Shown: piece after piece, positions 1-27,300 of the stretch
Numbering within the stretch: position 1 is the stretch's first letter
Layout of the letters: the number at the start of each line of letters is the position of its first letter
Assembly (NCBI GenBank): GCA_028564705.1
Contig: JAPXFQ010001794.1
Coordinates: 1-64,000 of the forward strand
DNA: 64,000 bases
Direction of reading: 5' to 3'
DNA from: Apricaphanius iberus
Lineage: Eukaryota; Chordata; Actinopteri; Cyprinodontiformes; Aphaniidae
Program-made: the position numbers and the translations under genes
Notes under the pieces: model-generated
Told to the model about the DNA's origin: nothing
Databases searched by the model: none
What the model saw: the letters and a program-made list of their open reading frames with translations, nothing else

Positions 1-2517
1 GCTTAAATTGGTTACATCCGTTAACCTGATTAAACTGGTTAAACTGGTTATATTGGTTAAACTGGTTATATTGGCTATAGTGGTTAAATTGGGTTGACTG
101 CTTAAATTGGTTACATCCTTAACCTGATTAACCTGATTAAACTGGTTAAACTGGTTAAACTGGTTATAGTGGTTAAATTGGGTTGACTGCTTAAATTGGT
201 TACATCCGTTAACCTGAATAACCTGATTAACCTGATTACACTGGTTAAACTGGTTAAACTGGTTATAGTGGTTAAATTGGTTACATCCGTTAACCTGATT
301 AAACTGGTTATATTGGTTAAACTGGTTATATTGGCTATAGTGGTTAAATTGGGTTGACTGCTTAAATTGGTTACATCCGTTAACCTGATTAAACTGGTTA
401 AACTGGTTATAGTGGTTAAATTGGGTTGACTGCTTAAATTGGTTACATCCGTTAACCTGATTAAACTGGTTAAACTGGTTATATTGGTTAAACTGGTTAT
501 AGTGGTTAAATTGGTTAAATTGGTTAAACTGGTTAAACTGGTTATATTGGTTAAACTGGTTATAGTGGTTAAACTGGTTATAGTGGTTAAATTGGGTTGA
601 CTGCTTAAATTGGTTACATCCGTTAACCTGATTAAACTGGTTAAACTGGTTATATTGGTTAAACTGGTTATATTGGCTATAGTGGTTAAATTGGGTTGAC
701 TGCTTAAATTGGTTACATCCGTTAACCTGATTAAACTGGTTAAACTGGTTAAACTGGTGTTAAATGGTTAAATGACAATGGTTACATCCGTTAACCTGAT
801 TAAACTGGTTAAACTGGTTATATTGGTTATAGTGGTTAAATTGGGTTGACTGCTTAAATTGGTTACATCCGTTAACCTGATTAAACTGGTTAAACTGGTT
901 ATATTGGTTAAACTGGTTATTTGGTTATAGTGGTTAAATTGGGTTGACTGTTAAATTGGTTACATCCGTTAACCTGATTAAACTGGTTAAACTGGTTATA
1001 TTGGTTAAACTGGTTATATTGGCTATAGTGGTGAAATTGGGTTGACTGCTTAAATTGGTTACATCCGTTAACCTGATTAACCTGATTAAACTGGTTAAAC
1101 TGGTTAAACTGGTTATATTGGCTATAGTGGTGAAATTGGGTTGACTGCTTAAATTGGTTACATCCGTTAACCTGATTAACCTGATTAAACTGGTTAAACT
1201 GGTTATAGTGGTTAAATTGGGTTGACTGCTTAAATTGGTTACATCCGTTAACCTGATTAAACTGGTTAAACTGGTTATATTGGTTAAACTGGTTAAATTG
1301 GGTTGACTGCTTAAATTGGTTACATCCGTTAACCTGAATAAACTGGTTAAACTGGTTATATTGGTTAAACTGGTTAAACTGGTTATAGTGGTTAAATTGG
1401 GTTGACTGCTTAAATTGGTTACATCCGTTAACCTGATTAAACTGGTTAAACTGGTTATATTGGTTAAACTGGTTATATTGGTATAGTGGTTAAATGGGTT
1501 GATGCTTAAATTGGTTACATCCGTTAACTGATTAACCTATTTTAAACTGGTTAAACTGGTTATAGTGGTTAAATTGGGTTGACTGCTTAAATTGGTTACA
1601 TCCGTTAACCTGATTAACCTGATTAAACTGGTTTTAAATGGTTAAACTGGTTAATGGTATAGTGGTTAAATTGGGTTGACTGCTTAAATTGGTTACATCC
1701 GTTAACCTGATTAAACTGATTAAACTGGTTAACTGGTTAAAGTGGTTAAATTGGTTGACTGCTTAAATTGGTTACATCCGTTAACCTGATTAAACTTAAA
1801 ACTGGTTAAACTGGTTTAACTGTTAAATTGGGTTGACTGCTTAAATTGGTTACATCCGTTAACCTGATTAACCTGATTAAACTGGTTAAACTGGTTAAAC
1901 TGGTTATAGTGGTTAAATTGGGTTGACTGCTTAAATTGGTTACATCCGTTAACCTGATTAACCTGATTAAACTGGTTAAACTGGAAATGGTTATTGGTAC
2001 TGCTTAAATTGGTTACATCGTTAACCTGATTAAATGGTTATATTGGTTAAACTGGTTAAACTGGTTATAGTGGTTAAATTGGGTTGACTGCTTAAATTGG
2101 TTACATCCGTTAACCTGATTAAACTGGTTAAACTGGTTATATTGGTTAAACTGGTTATATTGGCTATAGTGGTTAAATTGGGTTGACTGCTTAAATTGGT
2201 TACATCCGTTAACCTGATTAACCTGATTAAACTGGTTAAACTGGTTAAACTGGTTATAGTGGTTAAATTGGGTTGACTGCTTAAATTGGTTACATCCGTT
2301 AACCTGATTAACCTGATTAAACTGGTTAAACTGGTTATAGTGGTTAAATTGGGTTGACTGCTTAAATTGGTTACATCCGTTAACCTGATTAAACTGGTTA
2401 AACTGGTTATATTGGTTAAACTGGTTAAACTGGTTATAGTGGTTAAATTGGGTTGACTGCTTAAATTGGTTACATCCGTTAACCTGATTAAACTGGTTAA
2501 ACTGGTTAAACTGGTTA
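1..2517. repeat. 9-bp-based minisatellite with higher-order units (grid2ip intron)
   Basis: The whole stretch is built of 9-base modules such as aaactggtt, atattggtt, atagtggtt, acatccgtt and aacctgatt. They recur in longer blocks of about 85-130 bases, marked by the phrase gggttgactgcttaaattgg, seen roughly twenty times. The array continues off the left edge. It is C-poor on the + strand and stops about 40 bases before the exon at 2559. Confidence 0.97.
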
Positions 2518-2558
2518 AGCATGAGGCTGACCAGAGGTTTTGACTCTTTTGCTTCCAG

Positions 2559-17740
<15,182 letters not shown>

Positions 17741-18883
17741 GAGCGAGACCAACTTGTCCCCTCTGCTCTCCATCAACCAAAGTGCCAAGATCCCACAGAG
17801 ACAGGAACCGGGCCGACCAGTACCGGGTGTTGGTTCCGGTGCTGAAACAGGAGGAACTTCCACAGCAACCATCCCACATGTTCCCCATCTCCTGATAAAG
17901 GAAATTATGATTAATATTAATAAACCGTCTGCCATGCTTTGGTCGGATCCTCTGCAGCTGCTTTAGATCAGCCGTGTTGCTGCTCCGCTGGTTCCCCCAG
18001 GACAGCGGAGGTCTGATGGACGTCTGATGGACGTCTGATGGACGTCTGATGGACCATCTCTGCTTCAGGAAGCTGCTGCTGCTGCAGGGAGAACCGTGGC
18101 GCCTCAACGAGACGTTCTGCAGACCTCTGAGTTCCTCACACGTTTATGCTTCATCTTCATGCTCAGACATGAGCCCAGTTCTGCAGAGAGAGAGAGAAGA
18201 ACCAGGCTGGTTCTGTTGGTCCTACACAGCCTGAGAAAGATTCGTCCATCCGTCTGTTTCCACCATTTTTATTCCTTTCCATGGATCTGATTAATCATCT
18301 TGATGATAAATTATTTCCATGGCAGCAGGATTTCTGGTAAACGTTTAATTATGAAAACTCAGGTGATGATGACGAAATACCTGAACCCTCCTCATCGTCA
18401 GAGTCTCGGCCGCTGAAAATATTCTCGAGGTATGATTAAATATATTAATGTGCAGAGTTTGTGTCCTCAGCACATTAAATATCACATTTTGCATCTAAGC
18501 AGTGATGAGAAGCCATTTATAAAATCAAAAATTAACAGCGATAATTTGGATTAATTAGCCTGTAGGAGGAGAAGTAAATAATAAATGTCGCAAACTTATT
18601 ACTATGTTTAGTATCAAGCTAAATATGTAGCTTCTAAGCTTTGACTCAAATGCCAGCGAAGGTGGACTATCAAAATAAAAGCTGGTATATTTTAAGCTTC
18701 TTTTTAAAGACTTCCCCGTTAAATGTTAAATTTATGGAAAAAGATCAATCAATATTTCATATCCATAATTATTCAAATTGATAATGTAAATTAGAAGTGT
18801 AACGCAAAGAAAAAATATATATTTTATTTCGAATTTGACTTGAATACAAATACAGATACATGTAAGGCAGCTTTGCACACCCC

Positions 18884-18942
<59 letters not shown>

Positions 18943-19735
18943 AGGTCACATGGGGGTCCAAGTAGTTTCTTGGTAAAAACCTTCGATTTTTCCAAAAATT
19001 AAATCTGCATACACAGAAAATCAGATTAATTGATAAAATCGATTTATGGTCCAGCCCTACTCGCCCCTAAATGTGAATATTAACTATATATCTATCTATT
19101 TAAATACTTAGTTGACAACTTTTTTTTATTTAGCTTGATTTTTGAACATTTATAAATGAATAAATAAGATGGAAAAATGAACCCCATTTCTTTCTGATTG
19201 CCGGAATAACCCAGATTATTGCTGATAACGTTACCCATCAGCCGTTCTTCATCACGTTGATTTTGGCAGCTGTACTGATGACGACTGAGGTTTGGCCTGC
19301 ATGGTTTAGATGTTTCCCCACTGCTGAATGCTAATGCAGAACCTGGAGCCCTGAGGATTTAACCAGGACGTTTGACCCTGGACATGTTTGGGTGGAGCAG
19401 GTCGGAGGAGTCCAGACCCGGATGTACATCTCCTCTCCTGTACAGAGTCGTGTTCTCGTGCTTTCTGATCTCTTTCTATGCATCTTGTTTGTTCTGTACA
19501 GCCTCTAGAAAAGCCCGTTTATTTTCTTATCCGTCCGTGTGGTTCTGCACAGCTTTGGTGAGGCGCAGCAGCAGCAGCAGCCAGTGTTTGTTGTCTAACG
19601 ATAGCATGTTGGTGGATTTAGGTTTAATGAATACCCTGCTGTAGTTCTAGTAAGGTTCTGTTCTGGTTTTCTTTTCTATCTGTTTTCTATGTTCCCACTG
19701 AGTGTGGCTGATGTTCTGTTTGCTTTAAATAAACT
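17741..19735 (+). other. grid2ip: Probable grid2ip 3' UTR with candidate poly(A) signals
   Basis: No further coding exon is visible after the stop. AATAAA occurs at 17919-17924 and again at 19728-19733. The second, followed by a T/G-rich stretch, could be the main end of a 2-kb UTR. The stretch holds a short direct repeat of gacgtctgatg near 18010-18050, a CA microsatellite, and no gene. UTR extent is inference. Confidence 0.4.
18886..18936. repeat. CA microsatellite
   Basis: About 25 CA dinucleotides, in the probable grid2ip 3' UTR. Confidence 0.97.
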
Positions 19736-20009
19736 AACATGCGTTGGATCTTTATTCTTGTCCCATTGAGACGTTGCTGGAAGACAATCGGACCTCCAAT
19801 CCTGGTCGGTTCTGATCGTCACATTAATTAAAATAAAAAAAGATTCTAGTGGAACGTTATTTGAGATATTCTTCTAAGATGATTCACACAAATTTCACGA
19901 TGATGGATTAAAATACCTACCAGAAATACGAACCAGAAAAACAGAGAGAAAAAAAGTTAAATTAAAATAACAGGAGAAAATACATCTGGAGAGTAGTAGG
20001 AGAGAAAAG

Positions 20010-20995
20010 TAGCAGAGAGAAGAAAGTTGTCAGTCTGTCCTCCAACAGTCTAAACCTATAGCAGCATAGCTACAAAAATATCTCAGGATAACCTAAACCA
20101 TTCTAACTATAAGCTTTATCAAAAAGGAAGGTTTTAAGCCTAGTCTTAAAAACAGACAGAGTATCTGCCTCATGGACTAAAACTGGGAGCTGGTTCTACA
20201 GGAGAGGAGCCTGATAACTAAAAGATCTGCCTCCTATTCTACTTTTAGAAATCCTAGGAACTACCAGTAGACCTGCATTCTGAGAACAAAGTTCTCTGTT
20301 AGGAACATATGGAACAATCAGATCTCTGATGTACGATGGAGCTGATTATTAAGGGCTTTATACGTAAGGAGGAGGATCTTAAACTATATTCTGGATTTAA
20401 CAGGGAGCCAATGGAGAGAAGCCAAAACAGGAGAAATGTGATCTCTGTTTTTAATTTTCATCAGAACTCTTGCTGCAGCATTTTGGATCAACTGAAGCCT
20501 TTTGATTGCATTTTGTGGACTTCCTGATAATAAGGAACTACAGTAGTCCAGCCTTGAAGTAACAAATGCACGGACTAGTTTCTCTGCATCACTCCTGGAC
20601 AGGATGTTTCTAATTTTAGCAATATTCTGGAGGTTAAAGAAAGAAATCCTAGAAACCTGTTTAATATGGGATTTAAATGTCATGTCTTGGTCAAAAATTA
20701 CACCGAGGTTCTTTACATTAATTATTACCAGAGGCCAAATTAATGCCATCCAGATGAAGTGATTGATTTAGCAGTTTCCTTTTTAAAGGTTCTGGTTAAA
20801 AGTAGAAAATTCAGAGTCATCCAGGTTTTTATGTCTTCCAGACATGCTTGTAATCTACCTAACTGATTGGTTTCGTCAGGTTTTATGGATCAATATAATT
20901 GTGTATCATCAGCATAACTGTGGAAATTCATTCCATGCTGTCTAATTATTTTACCAGCATATTTTATAAAATCAGAAATTATCTCATTGTTCTCC
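20010..20995 (-). mobile_element. LINE remnant, reverse-transcriptase 3' part (L2/CR1/Rex-like)
   Basis: Minus-strand translation gives HSYADDTQLY (RT catalytic box) near 20900. A 121-residue open stretch at 20749-20384 follows, with VKNLGVIFDQDMTFKSHI, LDYCSSLLSG and LIQNAAARVL, ending SPVLASLHWLPVKSRI. It continues degraded through APSYIRDLIVPYVP to a 3' end near 20110. 5'-truncated and frameshifted. Confidence 0.85.
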
Positions 20996-20999
20996 AACT

Positions 21000-22380
21000 A
21001 ATTGAATCAATACAAAGATTTAGAAGAACGGATCCTTCCAACCCAACATGAAGTCTAACATCAGAGGCTTTCCATTAGGAACGACCCGCTGACCGCAGCA
21101 TCAGACTTTGACTAGGCCACTATGGGGACGTCTTTGTGTTCTGCTGCAGAGACCAAAGGTCACAATCAGATGGTGACAGCAGGATCAACGTTTCCATCAG
21201 AGTAAGTCGTCCAGGTCCAGAACAGGCCCTGAGCATCACTCTGTCTCCACCATGTCTGACTGCAACTGTGAGTTTGTTTAACCAAAGAAATTTGATTATT
21301 CTGTTTATGATTCAACATGGGGTGGGATTATTGTTTCAATTAAATCAAGATTGGTTTGGATATAATTAAAATTTCAATGAAAACATTCATCTGAAATAAT
21401 TTCTTATATAGTTTTTTTTACACATTTGTTTGATATTAGGAGGTTTAATGTGAAACGCGTAAATACCATTATCTCATCAATCCGACAGGAGCTAATAAAG
21501 CTAATTATTACCTTTATTAGCTCCTGTCCATAGGTGAGTAGAGCAGCCAAAAAAATTTACTCAAGCAAAAGTACATAGTAGTGATCGAGTAAGAAGTATT
21601 TGGTAAAAAAGCTATTATAGTAGTGAGTACTTCTAGCATTTAAAACTTTTAAATATTTTATAATTGGAGAGAAAAATTAAGTTATGTGCAAATTTCAAAG
21701 ATAGAAAATTAGGAGAAATACATGCCATAATTGGAAAATGTTTCTTCTTGTTAAATTTTCTTTTCGTTTTCAAACGTGATAAAACGGATACTTACGTACT
21801 GTAGGTTTGTTAGATTAGGGTGGGGTCAGGTGCTCAACGTATGGAAAATAACGTTAAAATGATGCAACAGCCTCAGCAGATAAATGATGAAGCTACAATC
21901 AGGAAATCTCACTTCAACATAAAACAAATATTCAGTTTCAGAGCCGGTCTTTTATTAGACTTTCACTGCCGATATCAAGCACCAATGCCGACACGTCTAC
22001 AGTGAGACGCTCTGATTGGTCGACGGAGGTGAAAGTTTAGCTAGCTTAGCTTCTGCGTTGTTAGCTTTTACCCTTTTGGAAGCTTGGAAAGCAGCAAAAG
22101 TAAAAAAAAAAAAATCACCGCAGAGACTGACGGACTCAAGGTGTGAACGCGCCATTAATACCTGTAGAACGGAGCGATGCCGTCTGTAAAAAGCCCCGGT
22201 GCTGTTGTACTAGAATATCAGCACTCATGGAATGACTCCTGTCCAATCATATCACTGGGTCAGAACCAGCTTGTATAATTAGCAGTTCAGTAACCTAAAA
22301 CAAAGCTCATTCCGCTGTTCAAATGTGGTTTTTACCCTAATATTCAACGATTTGAATATGACTTAAAATAATTCAAATTA
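21000..22380. other. Intergenic, repeat debris
   Basis: Between the convergent genes. Holds a perfect palindrome (separate entry). A patch at about 22005-22165 resembles, in reverse orientation, the patch at about 35190-35400 (both have gctagcttagctt and a gtgcgttcac-type end), suggesting a shared degraded element. No gene seen. Confidence 0.4.
21484..21528. repeat. Perfect 17-bp inverted repeat (hairpin)
   Basis: Arms gacaggagctaataaag (21484-21500) and its exact complement (21512-21528), with an 11-base loop. Confidence 0.95.
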
Positions 22381-22382
22381 CT

Positions 22383-22450
22383 TTTTAGTTTGTCTGTAGT
22401 TCAGTGGTAGAACGTCGGCCTGCTGGGATCCAGAAATAGTTGGATTAATT
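22383..22450 (+). repeat. tRNA-like sequence, probably a SINE head or tRNA relic
   Basis: gtctgtagttcagtggtaga resembles a tRNA acceptor/D-arm with an A box, and ggattaattcc could be a decayed B box. A cloverleaf with a clean anticodon stem does not form by eye, so not called a tRNA gene. Confidence 0.35.
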
Positions 22451-22779
22451 CCAGCTGATGCATATTTTGTGTTTTAGTCAAATTAATTAACTTGAATACC
22501 TTTAATAAATAAAACCTGCGTTAAGTTATCAGGTACACTTTACTGGATACTGGCAAGTACGTTGTACCTGATATCAGCAGTACAAGTTACTTAAAAGATT
22601 GGGTAAAAATACTAACACTGATAAAAACAACTTGTTGGATATACCTGATAAAAATCACTCCACAACTACCTTGGTTCTTCAGTTGGATTTAAATTACTGT
22701 CCCTAATCGGTCAAACTTAGTTTTTCAAGTTTTCAAAAGTGAAAATATTTATTAAAAGGTTTTCTTTTTAATTATTGTT

Positions 22780-22930
22780 AAATGTTTTGATTGTTTCAGT
22801 TTAATTATGTATATTTTTATTTTCTTTTAGTCATTCTCAGTTTTAATTTTCCCCATTTCTGTAATCATGTAAAGCACCTTGAATTGCCTTGTGTTGAAAG
22901 TGCGCTGTATAAATAAAATTGCCTTGCCTC
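22780..22930 (+). mobile_element. LINE 3' tail fragment
   Basis: Carries atcatgtaaagcaccttgaa, followed by ttgccttgtgttgaaagtgc, then ctgtataaataaaattgcc. Close variants lie at about 48395-48465, 59250-59310 and 62560-62615. Confidence 0.7.
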
Positions 22931-23299
22931 ATGCCAAACAGTTTTTTACATTTAACTATGGAAGTTGGATTTTCTACGTTTTCTGCTGGATGAACTTTAA
23001 CAAAGAATTTACAGATTTAAGTAGTGATGACTACATCTTCCTTTGTTAGTTGGATTAATTAATGTTGTTTCCTCAAGTAAATAAAAAATGTATTTGTATT
23101 GTCTAAACTGATAATTCTTTGCCAGGCTGAATGATGGATGTTTTTTTACAGTGCGTCCACCATGACTCAGCTGTAGAGCAGAACTTCTTTCTTCTTGTAT
23201 CTGCGCGCTTTGACCAGGATTTTCTGCGACAGGACGCTTTCAGTCATTCTCACGCTGACGTCACTCGAGAACATTTCTTTGTCCACTAAAGAAAGGAGA

Positions 23300-24205
23300 C
23301 CAGCTTTATTCTTCATATACTTTATTTTCTTTGGGAAGCGTTCATATTACAGGATTTCTTCCATAAAAAAACCTCAGCTGCATTAATATCAGTTTTATAA
23401 CTGCTGGGGGGGGCGGTAAGGCAGAGAGCTGCAGCGTCCAACACCTTCTCCTACGGTACCATAGTGGGTCAGAACGCCCAAACACACCGAGGCAGCTTAG
23501 TGTCCAACCCGTTTGGACCGGGCAGAACCGCCCCCTGCATCATGACCGAGGTTTCCTCTCAGCTCAGAGGGGGAGGCAGCGACACAGACTGATGCTGCTG
23601 CATCGGCGCCATTCTGCTCGGGGTGAGGCGGCGGGTCAGAACCGGTCCACTTTCATTCTGACCCAGACGGTGGCAGAAGAAAAGAAAAAAAGGCAGAGAT
23701 ACTTGCTAGCAGGACGGTCGGAAATCGAACCGTCGGCCTCGTGTCCCTGATGACGATCCAAAGCCGGTTCTGGAGCTACAGTGAAGATCCGGTGGTTCTG
23801 GTAGGAACCCATAAGGCACGATTTAATGAGAACTGTGTGAGCTGTTAATAAATACATGAGGGATGCAGAAAGTGATGACTGAAAACCAGCAGCCACCTTC
23901 TCCACACCTTTACCTGTCGCTGAACGAGTCCGGTCGGCGCCGACACGCCGCCTGATTGTCTGCAGACGTTTTAAAACCACCCTGGTGCTGCTTGTGTGTG
24001 TGTGTGTGTGTGTGTGTTAAACGCCAGTGACCTAAAGCTGCAGCGTCACGTCTAACAGGAACTTTGGTTTTATACACTTCAGCGTGTGTGGGCGCTGACA
24101 GCAGCCAGCAGGGGGCAGTACGACACCAGTTCACGTTGGAGACGGCCGTAGAGGAGCAGATGTGACGAGAGGCGCTGCGGCGTGGTGGAGGGCGTGGCCT
24201 GGTCC
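23300..24205 (-). other. arhgap17: Probable arhgap17 3' UTR
   Basis: Follows the stop on the minus strand. Minus-strand AATAAA signals are seen at 23326-23321 and 23310-23305. It contains a TG/CA microsatellite at 23993-24017 and a GC-rich patch at 23400-23640. No open frame here resembles a known protein. Extent is inference. Confidence 0.35.
23993..24017. repeat. TG microsatellite
   Basis: About 12 TG dinucleotides just downstream (minus strand) of the arhgap17 stop. Confidence 0.95.
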
Positions 24206-24300
24206 TCACAGGGCGGTGCTCTCCGTGTACAGGTCGCTGTGGGCGGAGGAGGTGGAGGCGGATGGCTGCTGGTCTACAGCGAGCACCGCCCGTCCCGGTT
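24206..24300 (-). CDS. arhgap17: arhgap17 final exon with C-terminal PDZ ligand
   Basis: A long pyrimidine tract and cctcgtccag precede 24300. G from exon 19 plus AA gives Glu, then [24 protein letters not shown] and TESTAL, with TGA at 24208-24206. The PGR..L and TESTAL elements match the mammalian C-terminus as I recall it. Confidence 0.88.
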
Positions 24301-27300
24301 CTGGACGAGGACACACAGGACAGGACAGAGAGCGGAGACAAAGACAAATTAAAGGTCGATTCCACGACGTCACAGACAGAAACGTCAGAGGAAGGAAAAG
24401 ATGAAAATGGATCAGGACAAAATCTGAAAAGTGTGGCAGGCATTTGGATTCAGTCAGCTGGTGATGGCAGCATCATGCTGTGGAGCTTCAGCTTCCAGCA
24501 GGACGACCACCCGGGGTTATTATGGGATGGATGTTTGGATGTCGGTCTGAAGCGTCTAAACATCGTCGTTAACGTTCGTAACGGCCGAATATAAAATATA
24601 AAAGTGGTATAAATGAAGCCAATGACGGGGATTTAAACTACGTTGGCCAATCACTACAAAACATGCTGATGATGTCATCAAGCTGTGCCGACATAGTTCG
24701 TAACGGTTGGAGGATTACCCTAGATATAGCAAGTTTAAAATGAGTTTTCTATTTGTATGAAAACTAAACCAGTTAATCTGAAGCTCTTTTAATACAAACA
24801 GGTTCATCTTAATAGTGGGTAATAAAAACGCTAGAAACGATATAAATATAGACAAAGGTAGCCATTTTGACTATACGGCGGTTATGCATATTGATGATGT
24901 CGTCAGGCTGTGTCTACATGCTCAGTCCGTCTTCCTTTAAAGTTTAAACTCCAATTAACAGAAGAAACGTTTAATTTGCAGCATTTTAATTCAAATATAT
25001 TCAGGTTGCTTTTTCTGAAATATTACATGAATAAATAAGAAACCAGGAAAGCAAACAATTTCGACCTTTATTTTCATGATATTTAGATTTATATTTATTT
25101 TTGTTGCGTTGTTTTGGAAGAAAAAAAAAAACCCAACTTTTTTTATTTGCTTTGCACAAAAAAGGTTCTTTAAATTTCATTCTAAACCTTTTTGTTGTCT
25201 GGAAAGTGAGAATCTTCATAAGCAGTCATTTAGACGTCTAAACAAATATTAAGAATATACTGCAATATATATTATTGCACATGCTTTAGATTACATTAAT
25301 ATAGATTTGAGGCTAAACTACCCAGCTTTAGTGCAGCATTATTTGTTTGCTGTATTAATTTCACAAATAAGTAATCAGGAAAGCAGAAAGAAATTTTATT
25401 TTACATTTTGCACATAATTTTTTAGCAATTTTGAACTTTATATTTTCATAACATTTTCTTTTTTTTTTTATATCTTGTGATCATTTTTGTTGTAGTTTTC
25501 CGGAAAAGGTTTGAATATATTTTACATCCATTTTGCACAATAAATGCTCTTTTGAAGGCATAATATGCTATTTTTTGTCAAGTTTTTCAACCGGAATGTA
25601 AAAATGTTCGAAAACAATTTGACATTAACAATAGAAAAGAATATCGCAATAAAGATCGCCCATCCCTACTCAACATATGAAGTATCTTTGTTCAACAGAT
25701 CCAGGCAAGGCTTACAAATGTACGCCACACTTTTCAGATTTTTGGTGAATGTGTAACATCGTTTTTCTTCCCGTCAGATGAAACCGGTGACAGAGTCGGG
25801 ACTTTTACATGCAGAGCTAAACAAAGCTGCTGCCGCTAGTCGGGACTAATTGAGTCGTTTCCAGTTTACTCCACACCACTAGGTGGCGACATGTGACCCC
25901 TTGGGTTTGCCTTCTTCTGGTGCCATATTCTCTGCAGATCAGAGCTTCAGTCGGAGCGATCTACACTCTACATCGACTGGTCAGTCAGAAACCCTTCCTG
26001 ACTCTTCTCTCCCAATCAAACTAAATAGTTTACATTTATTACAATTAATTTCAACGTAAAAAAGAAACCTGTGGTTTAGAAACTTTAGAAAATTGTTCTT
26101 CATCTTTCAAAGCTCGTCTGTAACTACGCTGCTGAATATGTTCACCTGTGGTGCATTCAAGGAACATTCCAAATGTATGGTATATTCAATAAGGTAGGAC
26201 ATTTAACATTTTTAAGAAAAACACTGAAAATTAGGGATGCACCGATACTGTACATACGAATCTGTTAACATTAACGGATGCTTAAAATAATAATTAATGT
26301 ACTGCAGAACCTAAATTAATACTTTAACTGTCGTGTAAATCGGAGGTTTGCTTCCTGTAAACATTTTTGTATTAATGTTTCTACTAGGAATGCAGCGATA
26401 ATGCTTTCATGTACTGTATCGGTTAACCAATACCATAAACGATCCTTAAAAAGGTGGAGACTGCAATAATTTCACAGAAAATGTTTAGTTTTCCCTTGAA
26501 ATGTAATTTTCTTTGGTAACAGATTAGAAAAAATACCGGTTTTCCAATTCATTGTATTTTTTATGTTAGAAATATCAGCATTGGTATTCCGCATTGGCAA
26601 GTACTGAAAACCAAGTATCGGTATGGAATCGGTTAGAAAAAAAAAGTGGTATCGTTGCCTTCCTACTGAAAATAAATGTCGGTTTAATTGAGCAACGCTT
26701 GGCGATATTAAATATGCTTTAACTTTTTACACTGCAGGTTGGAAAGATTTATCGTCTTAAATCGAGCAAAGTTATCATCTCCATCTTGTTTAAAGCTTTA
26801 TGTTTTAGACTTGTTTCAAGTAAATGTTACTTTTATTCCCTTTTTTAGTCGGCATACCTAAAATTTACCTACTTTACATTTATTTCAAGCAAAAATAGTT
26901 TTCAGATTCAATTTAAAACAAAAATATTTCCCAAAATAATTTTCACTTATTTTTAGTTTTATTTATTATTCTTATTTCAAGAGATCTTGGTAAGAAGAAT
27001 TTACTTACTGCATTGACAGATAATTTCATTTGTTTCTGGTAAATTTTCACTACAGACAAGTTTATTTATCTAGTATTAAGGAGGTGGGTTTTTGCAGCGA
27101 GTAAAGAATTTTAAAGTGAAATTATTTCTAATAATTTTATCAGTTTAAGATATGAGAAATCAGTTATTTCTTCAGAACTAGCATTGGTGTTTAAAAAGTC
27201 TTGGACGTGCGGTTTTAATTTGACGTAGTGGACCTTTAAAGTAACGGAACAGAACATGTTCCTGTGAGGCGTTTGGTTGAAGAGATTTCCGTTTTTCCAG

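Noticed and set aside
18732..18995. Minus-strand frame with alternating Val-Cys run
   Set aside because: Translation of the CA microsatellite at 18886-18936.
22383..22450. tRNA gene
   Set aside because: A-box-like start, but no convincing anticodon stem, T arm or closing acceptor stem by eye. Kept only as tRNA-like.
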